Positions 21,557 to 32,230 of a DNA stretch of 64,000 nucleotides are shown here, in pieces. Source of the stretch: Agrostemma githago (Eukaryota; Streptophyta; Magnoliopsida; Caryophyllales; Caryophyllaceae). Made by a program: the position numbers and the translations under genes. Each line of letters begins with the position of its first letter. Position 1 is the first letter of the stretch. The notes under the pieces were generated by a model. The model saw only the letters and a list, made by a program, of their open reading frames with translations. It was not told where the DNA came from and made no database searches. The stretch covers positions 39,778,878-39,842,877 of the forward strand of contig OY288243.1 in NCBI GenBank assembly GCA_958450325.1, given 5' to 3'.

Positions 21557-22639
21557 AGTTCGAGTGAAGGGTGGCCTGTCTGTAAGAGCACCGCGTAATT
21601 AGCAACTTAACCCGAATCCTAAGGAAAGTACATCCCGAGCAAGGGAAAAAAAAAGAAAAAAGAAGGAGACTAAAAAAGGCGGTAAATGACTCGGAAAAGA
21701 CACCTAGACGGGTGACTTGTGAAGAGGTGGGCCTTCCTCAGGATCCAACGCTGTGGGTTGGGCCCTGTCCGGAGGAAGGTTCACGTGAGACATTCCCAGA
21801 CTTTTAGACTTGATTGTGTAAATGGGCCGACCTTTGTAGGAGTATGTCCTACGTGGGTGGGCCTTGCCTTAGTTAGGTAAGGCGGACTAGGATGGGGGGG
21901 AAACCCGCGATGTAGGATCGACGGAGTTTCGACGCTAGAGACTTCAACGACTTACGACACGACCCGACACTGCTAAACACGGGAAGTCTAAGAAGAGAAG
22001 GTTTTGAAATATGAATTTTTGAAAATCCCAAAATGAATCGGGTGGAGAAATCCGGCCCTTTTTCGAAAAAAGAAAAGGAGTGGGCCGGATGTCGGGTTTT
22101 GAAAGTTTCGAAAATGTTTTCGAGTTTTGAATTGGGCATAATACCGGCTAGAAAAAGGCTATTTTGAGTAAAATCATAAGTCCTAAGTTCGGTATATGAC
22201 CCGGGTTTTGAAATTGGATATTTTGAAAAAGGATGCAAATTTTTTGAAAAGATGACGGTTTTGAAAAAAAGATATGGATCAAGTAGCACGTAGTCATGGA
22301 AACAGTATAATGACGCCATGTATGCTCTTAAGCTAAGTCTCGGTCAGTCTGTAAGGGTCTATACCAGTGTACATAGCCTATCAAGAATCGGGGCGGACTC
22401 CCTAACTCGAGTTGAGATTAGGACATGCCGTAAAACCCATATGAATCGGCTAATGGACACCTTTGACATAACCAATTTGGACTATATCAACGGTATAGTG
22501 GGACGTCGGTCACGAGTACCGGCCCGGGAAAATGGGGTTATGCATGAACCGTAAAACTAAAACGCGCATTGTACTAGTCAAACGATTTCTATTCGAGTCT
22601 CACCCTGAGGACACTGAAGGTTATTAACTCATCAGAAGA
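21557..22639 (-). other. Leader of the intact Ogre-like element
   Basis: About 1.1 kb between the primer site and the gag ATG. It contains one ORF of interest (21873-22319) that has a counterpart in the other Ogre-like element. The rest has no credible coding potential and is rich in TTTTGAAA-type low-complexity runs. Confidence 0.7.
21873..22319 (-). CDS. Possible leader ORF upstream of gag (148 aa)
   Basis: A sense ORF with ATG at 22319, about 340 bases after the 5' LTR and ending 316 bases before gag. Its start (SLYCFHDYVLLD) and an internal (E)(L/F)RTYDF...SLFLAG segment match an ORF at the same place in the other Ogre-like element (39340-39669). Between the matches the two differ by indels, yet both frames stay open. 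Classical Ogre elements carry an extra ORF1 before gag, so the position fits, but no ORF1 homology can be claimed here. Much of the sequence is Phe/Lys/Ser-rich from TTTTCAAAA runs, so chance persistence of an open frame in a conserved leader is a real alternative. Confidence 0.35.
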   Translation of the reverse strand: MASLYCFHDYVLLDPYLFFKTVIFSKNLHPFSKYPISKPGSYTELRTYDFTQNSLFLAGIMPNSKLENIFETFKTRHPAHSFSFFEKGPDFSTRFILGFSKIHISKPSLLRLPVFSSVGSCRKSLKSLASKLRRSYIAGFPPILVRLT

Positions 22640-22657
22640 TCCCCAGCGGAGTCGCCA
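22640..22657 (-). other. Primer-binding site of the intact Ogre-like element
   Basis: On the minus strand it reads TGGCGACTCCGCTGGGGA, three bases inside the 5' LTR. The same 18 bases are the primer site of the second Ogre-like element (38999-39016). This sequence type is known from Ogre elements, where it is described as complementary to tRNA-Arg; the exact isoacceptor was not checked. Confidence 0.85.
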
Positions 22658-22660
22658 AAT

Positions 22661-25202
22661 TGTGGACATGACATAGGTCCACCCCGACGCGGCCACGCGC
22701 GGGTTTGGGGAGGCGAATGAATCTCCATGAGATGGTCAAATGGAAATTTAAATCGAAGTCGGAGTCGCCACCGAATTTTATGGTTATTCGGAACCGTTCG
22801 AGCCCACTCTATGTCGTAGTGGGCCGTGTACAAAATACGGCCCATTTCCGATGTCAGAGTTTATTGGGCTCGTCCCTTTTGCATATCGATATAGATGCCG
22901 ACTGGGCGGTTAATCGTATATTGAATGACTCTCGTTGCCAATGGTTTCGGACATCCGGAAACCACGGTTCTGAGTAAGGGGTGAGGGTACGTGTTGGGAA
23001 GTTCACTAAGAACACCCAACCCCGCCCGCACATTAGCGGCCTCTACTAGGATATCGAATGACGTTTTAATGCGCGCGTTAGTAATACGATGAATGATATG
23101 CAAACATTGTTTTCTAAACATGTGAGGAATTGAATGGGTTGCTAAGTCAATTTAATGCATGAAAATTGATTAACGTCAAAGTTGTATTTAGCATGTGAGA
23201 TTCGTTTTAGTATAATAAAACAAATGAAATAAAATGATGAATTTGCTACAAAACAAACAAACGAGTTAGTATCGATTTGTAAATAATAATAGCAAAGATA
23301 AATATGTGAAATCGAGAAAATAAATTAATCGAAATCTGAAAAATATTGTTGAAAAGAACGTTGTTTTGTATAAAAAAACGAAGTTCGAAAAATAAAAAAA
23401 AAAGAGAAAAAGCCGCGGCAAGCAGCCGGCCGCGCGGCTCGCCCGGGACGCCGGCGGGTCGCGTGGCTGACTGTTTCGGGTCCGGTTTTTGAAAAACTCG
23501 AAGTTCGTATTAAGTCGCGTATGAATATTGTGTGATTCTTACTCGAATTAATATTTTCGATATTCGTTATATTCGATAATTGACTACGAAGTTAATATCG
23601 AATATTTAGAATAGTTTTTAGAAAAGGTGTAAATTTTTAGAAATCGATCGAAAAATAAATAATAAACGAACGAAAACGTAAAAAAAGAGGAAGAAGATCC
23701 GGACGGTGTGCCGTCCGGTTTTTTGGGATTTTGTTCGAAAATTGTTATTTTTAATAAGTCGCGTACAAAACATGAATTAATTTGTATTCAACTTATATTT
23801 TCGATATTCGTCATATCCAATATTCGATTATGAAATCGATATTGGATATTTAGAATGAGTAAAAAAAAGGTTTTGTAAAAAAAAGATTGGTTTTGAACGA
23901 GAAAAGAAAAGAATTTTTAACGAAGAAAAGATGTAACGATTTTTAGTATCGTCGAAACCTTAATATAATTCCTTTCAATATAATATTCGATTATGGAAGA
24001 ATCGATATCATATTTTTCAGAATATACGTTATGAAAATAATTTTTCGTTAATATCGATATTAGGAAAATAATAATAAAAACGACTCTAGACCCGTAATAA
24101 AAAAAACGGACGAAGAAAAGAGAAGGAGAGAAAGGAAGAAATCGGGTTTTGTTGCACCCTCAACCTACATGCTCTTGTTGACTCGGATCGGGGCTCGTCG
24201 GAATGTGGCTAGGCACGGGAGCGTCGAGATTTGGTTCGGCTAAGGTGAAGGCTCGGACGGATGAAGGCTCGGGTATGGGAACCGGTTTTCCTTCGGGTTT
24301 GTGACGTTATATCGGTCTAACGATGCTAAGGAATTATGTGTGTCGGGATGCTAGATAATTATTGCTGAAAAATCGTGTGTGTATACGTATAATTTCGGTA
24401 GATTATTGATGGCTAATTGGTGTCTTTAATTGATGGATGCAAGGGGCTATTTATAGGAAATTCCCGACCTTGTTTTAGGAGAGTTTGACTACCGCTTAGG
24501 ATAGGAAACGAGGGAATTTGAGGGAAATAAGAATTCCGCTTTCTTGTGGAAGAAGAAAGAGAACACGGCTGGTTTTAGGCTGTTTCGGCCGAGTGTTTTA
24601 CACTCGGTCGGATGCTCGAATCGGTTTTTGAATAGGATTCCCGCTTGAGCTAGAATTACCGCTTGAGTAAGAAGCTGAGCGGAACGAGGATTCCGTTTTC
24701 TTGTGAGGGAAGAAAAGAGGAAAAAACCGGCTGACTTCTACTACTTGGCCGAGTGTTTCAACTTGGTTTAGTGTTTGAGTCGGTTCTCGGATAGGATTCC
24801 TACTCGGGATCGAATTCTACCTTAAACGGAATTGTTTATTATTATTTTTTGTATGGCTGATTTTTGTGGAATTTGAATATGAATCGGACATGTGAGATGT
24901 CACGGTCAGTCCAGAAGTCTCGGAAAAAATCCTTGACCGGGTTTTGACTCGGTCGCTAAAAGACGGTTTTACCCCTGGTGACGGATTCGACCCAAGTTAG
25001 TGTTATTTGACTCGAAACGACCCACTGGGCCTGAATTTGAGGTTGGTTCTGTGAGATTTGTACTCCTTAAAATGCCTAGGCCCAATATCCATCATTTCAA
25101 GCCCATTTCCGAGTACGTCAAGGCACGTTAGCGTCCGATCATCATCGGGTGTTTGTCGGAAACTACTATAGACACCTGGCGGTCAAAATGTGGGTGTCTA
25201 CA
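22661..25202 (-). repeat. 5' LTR of the intact Ogre-like element
   Basis: A 2542-bp LTR almost identical to 11299-13841; I noted four substitutions and one base lost from an A-run. Its TATA box is at 24448-24455 and its U5 primer-site-like motif at 22760-22770. It starts TGTAGACACCC at 25202 and ends GTCATGTCCACA at 22661. Confidence 0.95.
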
Positions 25203-25818
25203 ACTAGATTCTGTTATGAGTTAATTCTATAGTTCTCGAAGCTAGTTTCTAGTATTATCCTAATGAAAGTCCAGATTCTACATTAAACTTATCCATAACG
25301 CCATTTGAATATTTTTATTATTATCGATATAATTTTGATTTGCAGGTTGGCAAATGTTTTATGTTTTCTCCGGAAAACTCATTTTTATTATATTGTTTCG
25401 ACACGTGAAGTTTTTCACTGAAAGCTTATTTTTATGAATAATATTTTACTGGTTTCCGTTTTTACTATTTTCATATAATAGTAATTACAATTTTAAAATC
25501 ATGTTATACGGCTGGGAGAACGTTGACGTTGCTCCCCAGTGATTGTGGCTGTTATGTTTTTAACACGGCAGGTATATGTGTTTCTCTTTGGGTGGGCTAG
25601 CGAGCAATTGTGGATCCTGCTTATTTATTTTAATAATTACGTTTTATGGATGGTTCAAACCCCTTTTGTGGATTGTTTTAAATTTTTGCCATTTTAGTTA
25701 AGGCCTATTGTTTGACTTTACCATTTTCAGTTTACTAAGACATAGTTACAGTGTGTTTTAATCCCGACTCTACAGTGTTTCCGCCACTCTATCACGTTAG
25801 ATTTTCTAGGGGATTACA
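25203..25818 (+). repeat. Chromovirus 3' LTR, right part
   Basis: Continuation of the LTR begun at 8741. The first five bases are the right copy of the ACTAG duplication. It ends GGGGATTACA at 25818. Without the insertion and one TSD copy the LTR is about 3.17 kb. The matching end of the related solo LTR is at 41357. Confidence 0.8.
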
Positions 25819-26476
25819 AAAACATACTTATCCTTAAACAACCGACGTAGCAAATATCTAGGGTTAAAACAACGGATGTTATCGTACTTCCACCACAATT
25901 AAGGAACGAAATTATCAGCCCACCGATTGATTAGTAGAGGCCGCTACGTGCGGGCGGGATTGAGTGTTAATGTCTAGCAAACGCTGGCTTCCCAATACGT
26001 ACCCTCACCCCTTACTTAGAATCTACGGTTTCCGGATGTCCGAAGCCATTGTCAATGAGAGTCATTCTAGACATGGAATGCTTAAGGGTACAAATCTTTA
26101 TCTTTAATTTGGTCCCCATGTCACTCACCTTTGAGCCGGCTAAGGATTAAAGTTGACTTGAACAGTTTCCGAGTTCCCTAAATTAACTCGGTGACGACTA
26201 CACAAATCTGCAACGAATTCGGTTCACTAAAAAGGTCGTCTTACCAAACATATCGGCCTTTAAACACTTACAACCACGTCTCGATCGATTCTAATGGAAA
26301 CACGGATGTCCGCATCCGTCTAGTACAATTCAAATCGTCAACCAAATCGAGGTCCGACACATCGCCCCATACGCGAGATCGGATCGGCCCGAAACGACGG
26401 CATCGCGTGGGTGACCGTCGCCACCGGGTCCCGGCACGCGCGCGCGGGGGCCGTGCGGTGTGGGCGAGTGTCCACA
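25819..26476 (+). repeat. Right-end fragment of a TatB LTR
   Basis: Starting directly at the chromovirus LTR end, this sequence follows the last part of the LTR at 32231-34377: the CTTAAACAACCGACGTAG segment, the conserved U5 block (about 25930-26065) and an end in GTGTCCACA. No primer site follows at 26477, so this is more likely the end of a 3' LTR, or of a 5' LTR that lost its primer site. The left part of this LTR would lie beyond the chromovirus, outside the window. Confidence 0.65.
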
Positions 26477-27588
26477 ATATGATATAAATATACGACCAAA
26501 AATGGGTCAACCCCAATAAAATCTTATAAACTAGTACGGAGTATAAATCTAAGCATTCGGGAATTTTTTTGCCCATAATCACGAACCTTGATTTCTTATC
26601 GCGCAACTCCACAAATGCTATACTTTCCATGCTTTAAAATCCCATAACTTCATTGTCATCTCCGCCTGTCACAAATCAAGATACTCTCGAACCTTGAGAA
26701 AGAATGCAACTGCTGTTAACAGGCAACCTATAGCTAGTCCAAAAGCGGAGACCTGTTACCATCAATAATGACTCAGTCGTCAGTCTCCTACATCGAACAA
26801 CAACAGGGAAAGGACGGTAGCAATTCTGTGAACATTAAGTAAGCAAATCTAACGACCTACTACCATCCAAACGGAATCAATTCCCAAAATAACAGTCGTC
26901 TTCCGATACTCAACCTCGACCCCGAGACAACTCAAACTCGATCAGTGACAGCAAGAAGTATAATCCAGAAGACAAAAGTGATACCAAATAAATAAAATAC
27001 GAGGAATTAAAGAGAATCGAAATGAAGATGAGTATATGAATAATTACCTGGGGATTAACGGAACTGCAAGTGTAGAGTGATATAATATTGGGAATGCATG
27101 CAGTTTCAAAAAACACAATAAAAAATGTATCTACGGTCAAAATTATTGGGAATGCATAAAATCTGAAATTTGGCTATGGTCAAAATTATCAATACCAGGA
27201 ACAACATAGGTTATTTGTTGTGGTTTTATAGAGGATGAGGTACCGTTCTGCTTTAAAAAAGACAAGAATAAAGGGGAAACTTAGTCAGCCAAATCTGATA
27301 AACCGACGTATCTAAATAATTAATAATAAAATGAAAAAACAAAATAACCTAACACCAAAATAACTTGCTCTAAATAATTGGTAGTATTTCTGCCTAAACC
27401 TGATCAGAAACCATCCAATTATTTTTCCCATCTCTTTTCTGAACAACCGCCAGTAACTCCTTTTCAGAGTCCTTTGATTTGCGGGATGCACTTCAAGTTG
27501 TCGTCCGTCCCAGCCCCAAGCCCAAATGACATCTACATAAACGACCTCCTCAACCTCGTCAGCAGGTCCTAGGAACCTGCCTTCTCCT
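26477..27588. other. Unclassified DNA
   Basis: No recognisable transposon domain. On the minus strand, the frame two bases off the end of the spliced ORF at 27589-30814 stays open over about 27380-27590, which may mark a further, frame-shifted part of that gene. The remainder is AT-rich, with short repeated segments such as ATTGGGAATGCAT (twice between 27080 and 27160). Confidence 0.3.
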
Positions 27589-30500
27589 CTAAACCATCAT
27601 AGGCAAGACATGCCTCGTGACTCGGTCAAAATCAGCTTCATTTACCACCCCGGGCTCAAGTCGAGGCAAAGGGGCACTCTGACGCCTCTTGCGGGCCACC
27701 CGGGGTGTAACAACCCGGATTTTTGATGACTTAAATTAATAGATAATGCGGAAAGTTATCTAAGTCATTTAATTAAAATTTTATCAGAGTATAAATAAAT
27801 CCGGATCGCTACAGATCCTTACAACAAACGACTATTAATTACATAGTCTTGATTCACTTAGTACAGAATATAGATTGTATTTTTATACTAAACATATTAT
27901 TAAATTTCTCTTGCTCAATTCCCCAACGTCTTAGACCTGCAAATAAATAAAACAGTGGACGCTGAGCGGGACAGCAACCAAGCCGTTCATCTAACATCAC
28001 CTCGAACACATAACACAATCATGTGAATAACAAATAATATGCTTACAAAAACATTAAAGGATATCATGTAACAGATAGTTTCCTGTAATTCAATTATCAA
28101 CATGTGAGGTGATGAAAACGATAAAGTTTAAAAGATGGGACATTGGCAGCCATTTGATTTTCAAATCATTTTTCACGTAAACAGAGAATAAACACACGAG
28201 TCGTGGCTCCTAGTATCACCGCTACACCCTAATGGCTTGCATCTCACCAATAGAAGTAACCGTGTTACTAACTCGTAGACTGAACCAATCTTATGAGATT
28301 TACATCTCACCCATAAGGCTCAATTGGGCCCGAACTTCTATTACACTATACGTTTATTCAAACGATGCTCTGGGCTGAAATGAAAGTTGATGATTAAATT
28401 CTCTGCATCACCAAGAGGGAACCCGCAGTTTTCAGAATCCTGTTCTGCCTCCGCTACCTAGGTGGTAATACTGATCAAGTACTTGTCTATATGTGCGCCA
28501 CATACCCTACGCAGACTCTTGAACTGCAGCTCTCACTGCCGTAGGACGACTACCTTAAACACTAGGTCGACTCTCGGACCGCAGTCTCCGAGTCTGCTTT
28601 TCATTACAAGTGCAGTCGAAACAAAACGCATGGTAGGATCCAACACAAGCTATTTGTCCCAAACTCGCTTCGTAAGCTTTATATAAAAGTCGCCCGTGAA
28701 CAAGTAGTATTTTATTTGGCTTCAATAATTGGTCAGACTCATTTGAAACAGTCAAATCCTAAATACTTACTTTCAGTGTGACAACGTTACACTTTAATCC
28801 TCAAGTGTCACCCGAAACATTATATCCCAAATATCGTACAACTTCTTTTAAAAATAAGAGTTTCTTTAAAAGAGGTTTTATATTAAAATAAAATTAAAGT
28901 ATAATAATAAAATATTATTTCAAAATTTAAAGTTTTATCATTTTTAAAATTTATAGTTTCCGTAAAATATAAAAATTTCTAAAAGAATATATAAATTAAG
29001 TCGTACTTAAAAATTTGACGTAAAATCATTTTCTAAAATATTTATAAATGTCGTGTAAAAATCTCGGAATAAAATAAATTAATTTATTTTAGAAAATGAA
29101 ATTTATAATTTTCTACTATATAAAAATAATAATTAAGTATTATTAAAATAAAATATTTTTTAAGTTACTAATTTATTCTACAAATCCAAAAATACTAAAG
29201 AAAGACCAAAATTACAATTATATAAAATACATACAAAATATGAAGTACATAGAATAAATATACAGAGCAACTAGAATTAAAAATATAAATACAATGAAAA
29301 TGATATAAGTAAATTTTATAAACTTAAGTTCATTTATTTATTTTCTCAATTTTTCATATAGATAGAAATGTACAAGTGATAAATAAATAAATTAAACAAG
29401 TGATAATTTAGTCAAGTTAAATTTAGTCATAATAAAATATCACGTAACATTTTTATATATACATAAGTAATTTAGTCATTCAAATAAGCCTGAATATTTA
29501 AGTAAGCAATTTATTAAATTACTAACATAATATACTTATATACAAGAAATGTTGTTAGAAGAAAAATTTGGTTACCTAAATAGCTATTACGGAGTATTTA
29601 TTAACGTTATTAAGAATAAAAGGTCGACAGGTCAACAATATCATCTACGCTAGAAAAGTCGTCTTTTTCCTCCTTTTAAAGAAATTTTCGGGTCGAAATG
29701 ATTTGACCCAAATACGGTACTAGAAAAATGATCCCGTCAAATACTGGCCAGCTTCTCATTCCCGATGCTCCAATTATAGAGAAGGACTAGGAAGTAAATA
29801 TAATATATGGTACGGAGTATTAAGTAAAAGTAATACGTAATATAGTACCGAGAGTATGTAGTAGTAATAACATACGGAGTATATAGTATTACGTATCAGG
29901 TATGTAGTAGTATGTGTAATATGTGTGTGTAGTGTGGGTATATATAGTGAATGAAAATGAAGTAGTGTGCAATAGGTTTATAGGTAGGAGTGAGAGGTGT
30001 GAGTAGAATTTTCATCTTTTTAAATACAGAATAATTTTGGAAATAAAATATTTTATTCACGAAAATAATTTTTTCCAAACGTAAAACTTGGTTTAAATTA
30101 ATGTTTAAAATTTTAACTCTATTTGAAAAATACGGGGTGTTACACGGGGAGGCAAGGAACTCGAACCAGTAGCCTCTCCGGTAATACCAACAATAGGGAC
30201 CTCATCAGAACGTCCCGTATCATCTCCGGCTGTGAAACAAATCAAAGCAAAATAAACACCCCAGGTCGGGTCAAGACAGCCCAAACATGTCAAAATAAGC
30301 TTAATATTTTTAAGCAAGATATCAAATTTCCGAAAAGCCCACTAGCCCCTATTTTTGACCCTGGTCACAATAAAAGTGGTTTCGGGAAAATCCAAAATCG
30401 TTACGGTCTTATTTGGTCCGTCGTAAGCATCACAAACTCACACAAAGTGACCTAGAATGCATTCTGGGTCACGAGAATCGACATAAAAGCTACCCAGAAC

Positions 30501-30814
30501 ATCACAAGCAAGAATCTAACAAGTTTACAAGAGTCAAGTATGGGAAAAATCAGGAAATCGGACCCTAAGCCCTAATTTTCGACATTTCGCCATGGGATGC
30601 CATTAAAGGACCTTCAAGTTTCCATTTCAAGCAAATAACTACACCTACAGGTCCTATACTACCCTAATTCGAAAACAGAACCAAGAACAAGCATCACAAC
30701 ATAACAATGACAAAACACCCAAATCTATTTCTGGGGTTTAAGAAAATTCAAAATCACACCAATCAAGTACAAATTGACAATAGGGCGTAAAGGACACTTA
30801 CTAGGGGTCGACAT
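27589..30814 (-). pseudogene. Spliced ORF of unknown function, split by a solo LTR
   Basis: Proposed structure: exon 1 30814-30802 (ATG plus ten bases), an intron 30801-30230 with GTAAGT donor and TTTCACAG acceptor, and exon 2 30229-30145 continuing, after removal of the solo LTR and one TSD copy, at 27700-27589. The three parts add to 210 bases in one open frame, M-S-T-P-T-G-D-D-T-G onwards to TAG, 69 residues, with a PRVARKRRQSAP basic patch. The clean joining of frames at both the splice and the insertion supports the model. It lies antisense to, and upstream of, the TatB 3' LTR, the place where Tat elements here carry antisense ORFs, so it may be a TatB aORF. The protein itself is not recognised. 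Confidence 0.4.
27706..30144 (-). repeat. Solo LTR (2.44 kb), TSD CGGGG
   Basis: Ends TGTAACA...TGTTACA, with perfect direct repeats CGGGG at 27701-27705 and 30145-30149 and no internal coding region, primer site or polypurine tract. On the minus strand it begins TGTAACACCCCG, the usual start of chromovirus-type LTRs, so minus orientation is preferred. It is AT-rich in its minus-strand first half and has several TACGGAGTA motifs near the 30-kb end. Confidence 0.8.
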
Positions 30815-31519
30815 TATCGAGATTAAGCAAAAATTGAGCTTGAAATCGATGAATATGGAGGAAAGACGGAAGTGATACGAGGGAGCGATGAAGGCGTCGG
30901 GTTTTTGAATGAATAAACCGTCGCCCCTTCAATCGCGCTCCTATTCTGGGTCATTAAAACGAGGCTCGAACTGCCTCCTTGTTGGCGCCCCATTTCTGCT
31001 TGCTAGCACCCAGGCGCCACTGTATTGGATCGCCCTGGGACAGGCGCCTGACCTGGTGACGAAAGACACCGTCGGGATAATATGTACACATTCTTCAATA
31101 CCTGAAAGACAGACACTCTTTAATTAGCAAGAAGCAATAAGCAAGCCGCATTGCCATCCCCAGCAAAGTCATCCGGACTACACTATCCTCCCCAGCGGAG
31201 CATCCCGTAAGCCGGCACAGCCCGTCATGGGAACCAACGAAAATCCCTAGCGGTACCCATCAGTTCAAACCATTCTCAATACCGAGTTCAATTGGCAAAC
31301 CCTTCAGCCAAGTTACAAATACAAATCAATTACCCTCCAGCGAGTCCTCAACCCAAAGCAATCTACTCACATCCGCAGTGGAAAATCATGAACCCCAGTC
31401 CAAATACAAAAGAGCAAGAAGCAATACAAATACATTACGCACTCGCCAAGACTTTGTGCAACAACCCCAGGAAAAATGAAAACCAAATACTATTACCAAA
31501 ATGTAGACAACCACTTGTC
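30815..31519 (+). other. TatB internal 3' region, no sense ORF
   Basis: Sequence upstream of the antisense exon 1 and left of the tandem repeat. It includes AGGCGCC-containing segments near 31010-31045 and CCCCAGC motifs near 31155-31195 resembling the untranslated 3' part of the Ogre-like elements. No coding region is supported. Confidence 0.45.
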
Positions 31520-31951
31520 AATAAGCAAAGACCAGGGACAGACAGGAATATGTTCCAAAGAATAAAATAAGTAAAGATCAGGGATAGATAGGAATCTAGT
31601 CTAAAGAATACAATAAGCAAGGATCGGGAACAAACAGGAATTTATTCCAAAGAATACAATGTGTAAAGTCAAGGAATAGACATAATCTATTCCAAAGAGT
31701 ACAATATGCAAAGTCCAAGAACGGATAGGGAATCTGTTTCAAAGAATACAAACGCAAAGTCCAGGGATTGACGGAACCTATTCCGAAGAATACAATATGC
31801 AAAGTCCAGGAACAGGCAGAAATCTGTTCCAAAGAATACAATAAGCAAAGACCAGGAACAGACAGGAATCTATTCCAAAGAATATAAATGCAAAGTCCAG
31901 GATAGTTGGAACTAATTCCAAAGAATACAATCACAAAGGCCAGGGATAGAC
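31520..31951. repeat. Tandem repeat, about nine units of 43-48 bp
   Basis: Diverged copies of a unit containing GCAAAGTCCAGGAACAGAC, then an AATCTATTCCAAAGAATACAAT-like part. It lies in the untranslated region before the polypurine tract and 3' LTR of TatB. Tandem repeats in the 3' region are a known habit of Tat elements, as described for Retand. Confidence 0.8.
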
Positions 31952-32214
31952 TCAAACACGGGGTCAACTTCGAAGATCAAAACACTAATCAACTGCAGTA
32001 ACTCTTCAAACCAATTCAAAGTAAACAAATCCAGATCAAAACTTCAACAAGCAACCACCAACGAGGAGGTCAGGTATGAATTCTAAACCTTGGCTGACGA
32101 GCCTTAGTACGTAGTCCAACAGACTTAAAATGACCAGAGTGGACAGCCACTAGGTCGTAATCCTTAATTGACCTGAGCGGTTATACTTTAACTTTCGCCT
32201 TGTCCAAACCTCAG

Positions 32215-32230
32215 TCAAAGTGGGGACTTC
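32215..32230 (+). other. TatB polypurine tract
   Basis: AAAGTGGGGACTTC-type purine-rich sequence directly before the LTR, preceded by a block (CCTTGTCCAAACCTCAGTC) shared with the regions before 53675 and 13841 of the two Ogre-like elements. Confidence 0.7.

Larger units (their letters stand above)
11299..25202 (-). mobile_element. Complete Ogre-like Tat retrotransposon (13.9 kb)
   Basis: Both LTRs (11299-13841 and 22661-25202), primer site, polypurine tract and a perfect 5-bp target-site duplication ACTAG (11294-11298 and 25203-25207) are present. The single gag-pol ORF is uninterrupted over 2113 codons. I count about four substitutions and one 1-bp indel between the two 2.54-kb LTRs, so the insertion is recent. 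A second, archaeal-type RNase H and the primer site place it in the Tat lineage, nearest Ogre-like elements. It carries an N-terminally truncated antisense ORF between pol and the 3' LTR. It looks potentially autonomous for gag-pol functions. Confidence 0.93.

Noticed and set aside
8741..25818. Reading the chromovirus LTR as a solo LTR
   Set aside because: A polypurine tract and the TCGAGGACGAAAT-type pre-LTR sequence lie directly to its left, so it is a 3' LTR attached to internal sequence.
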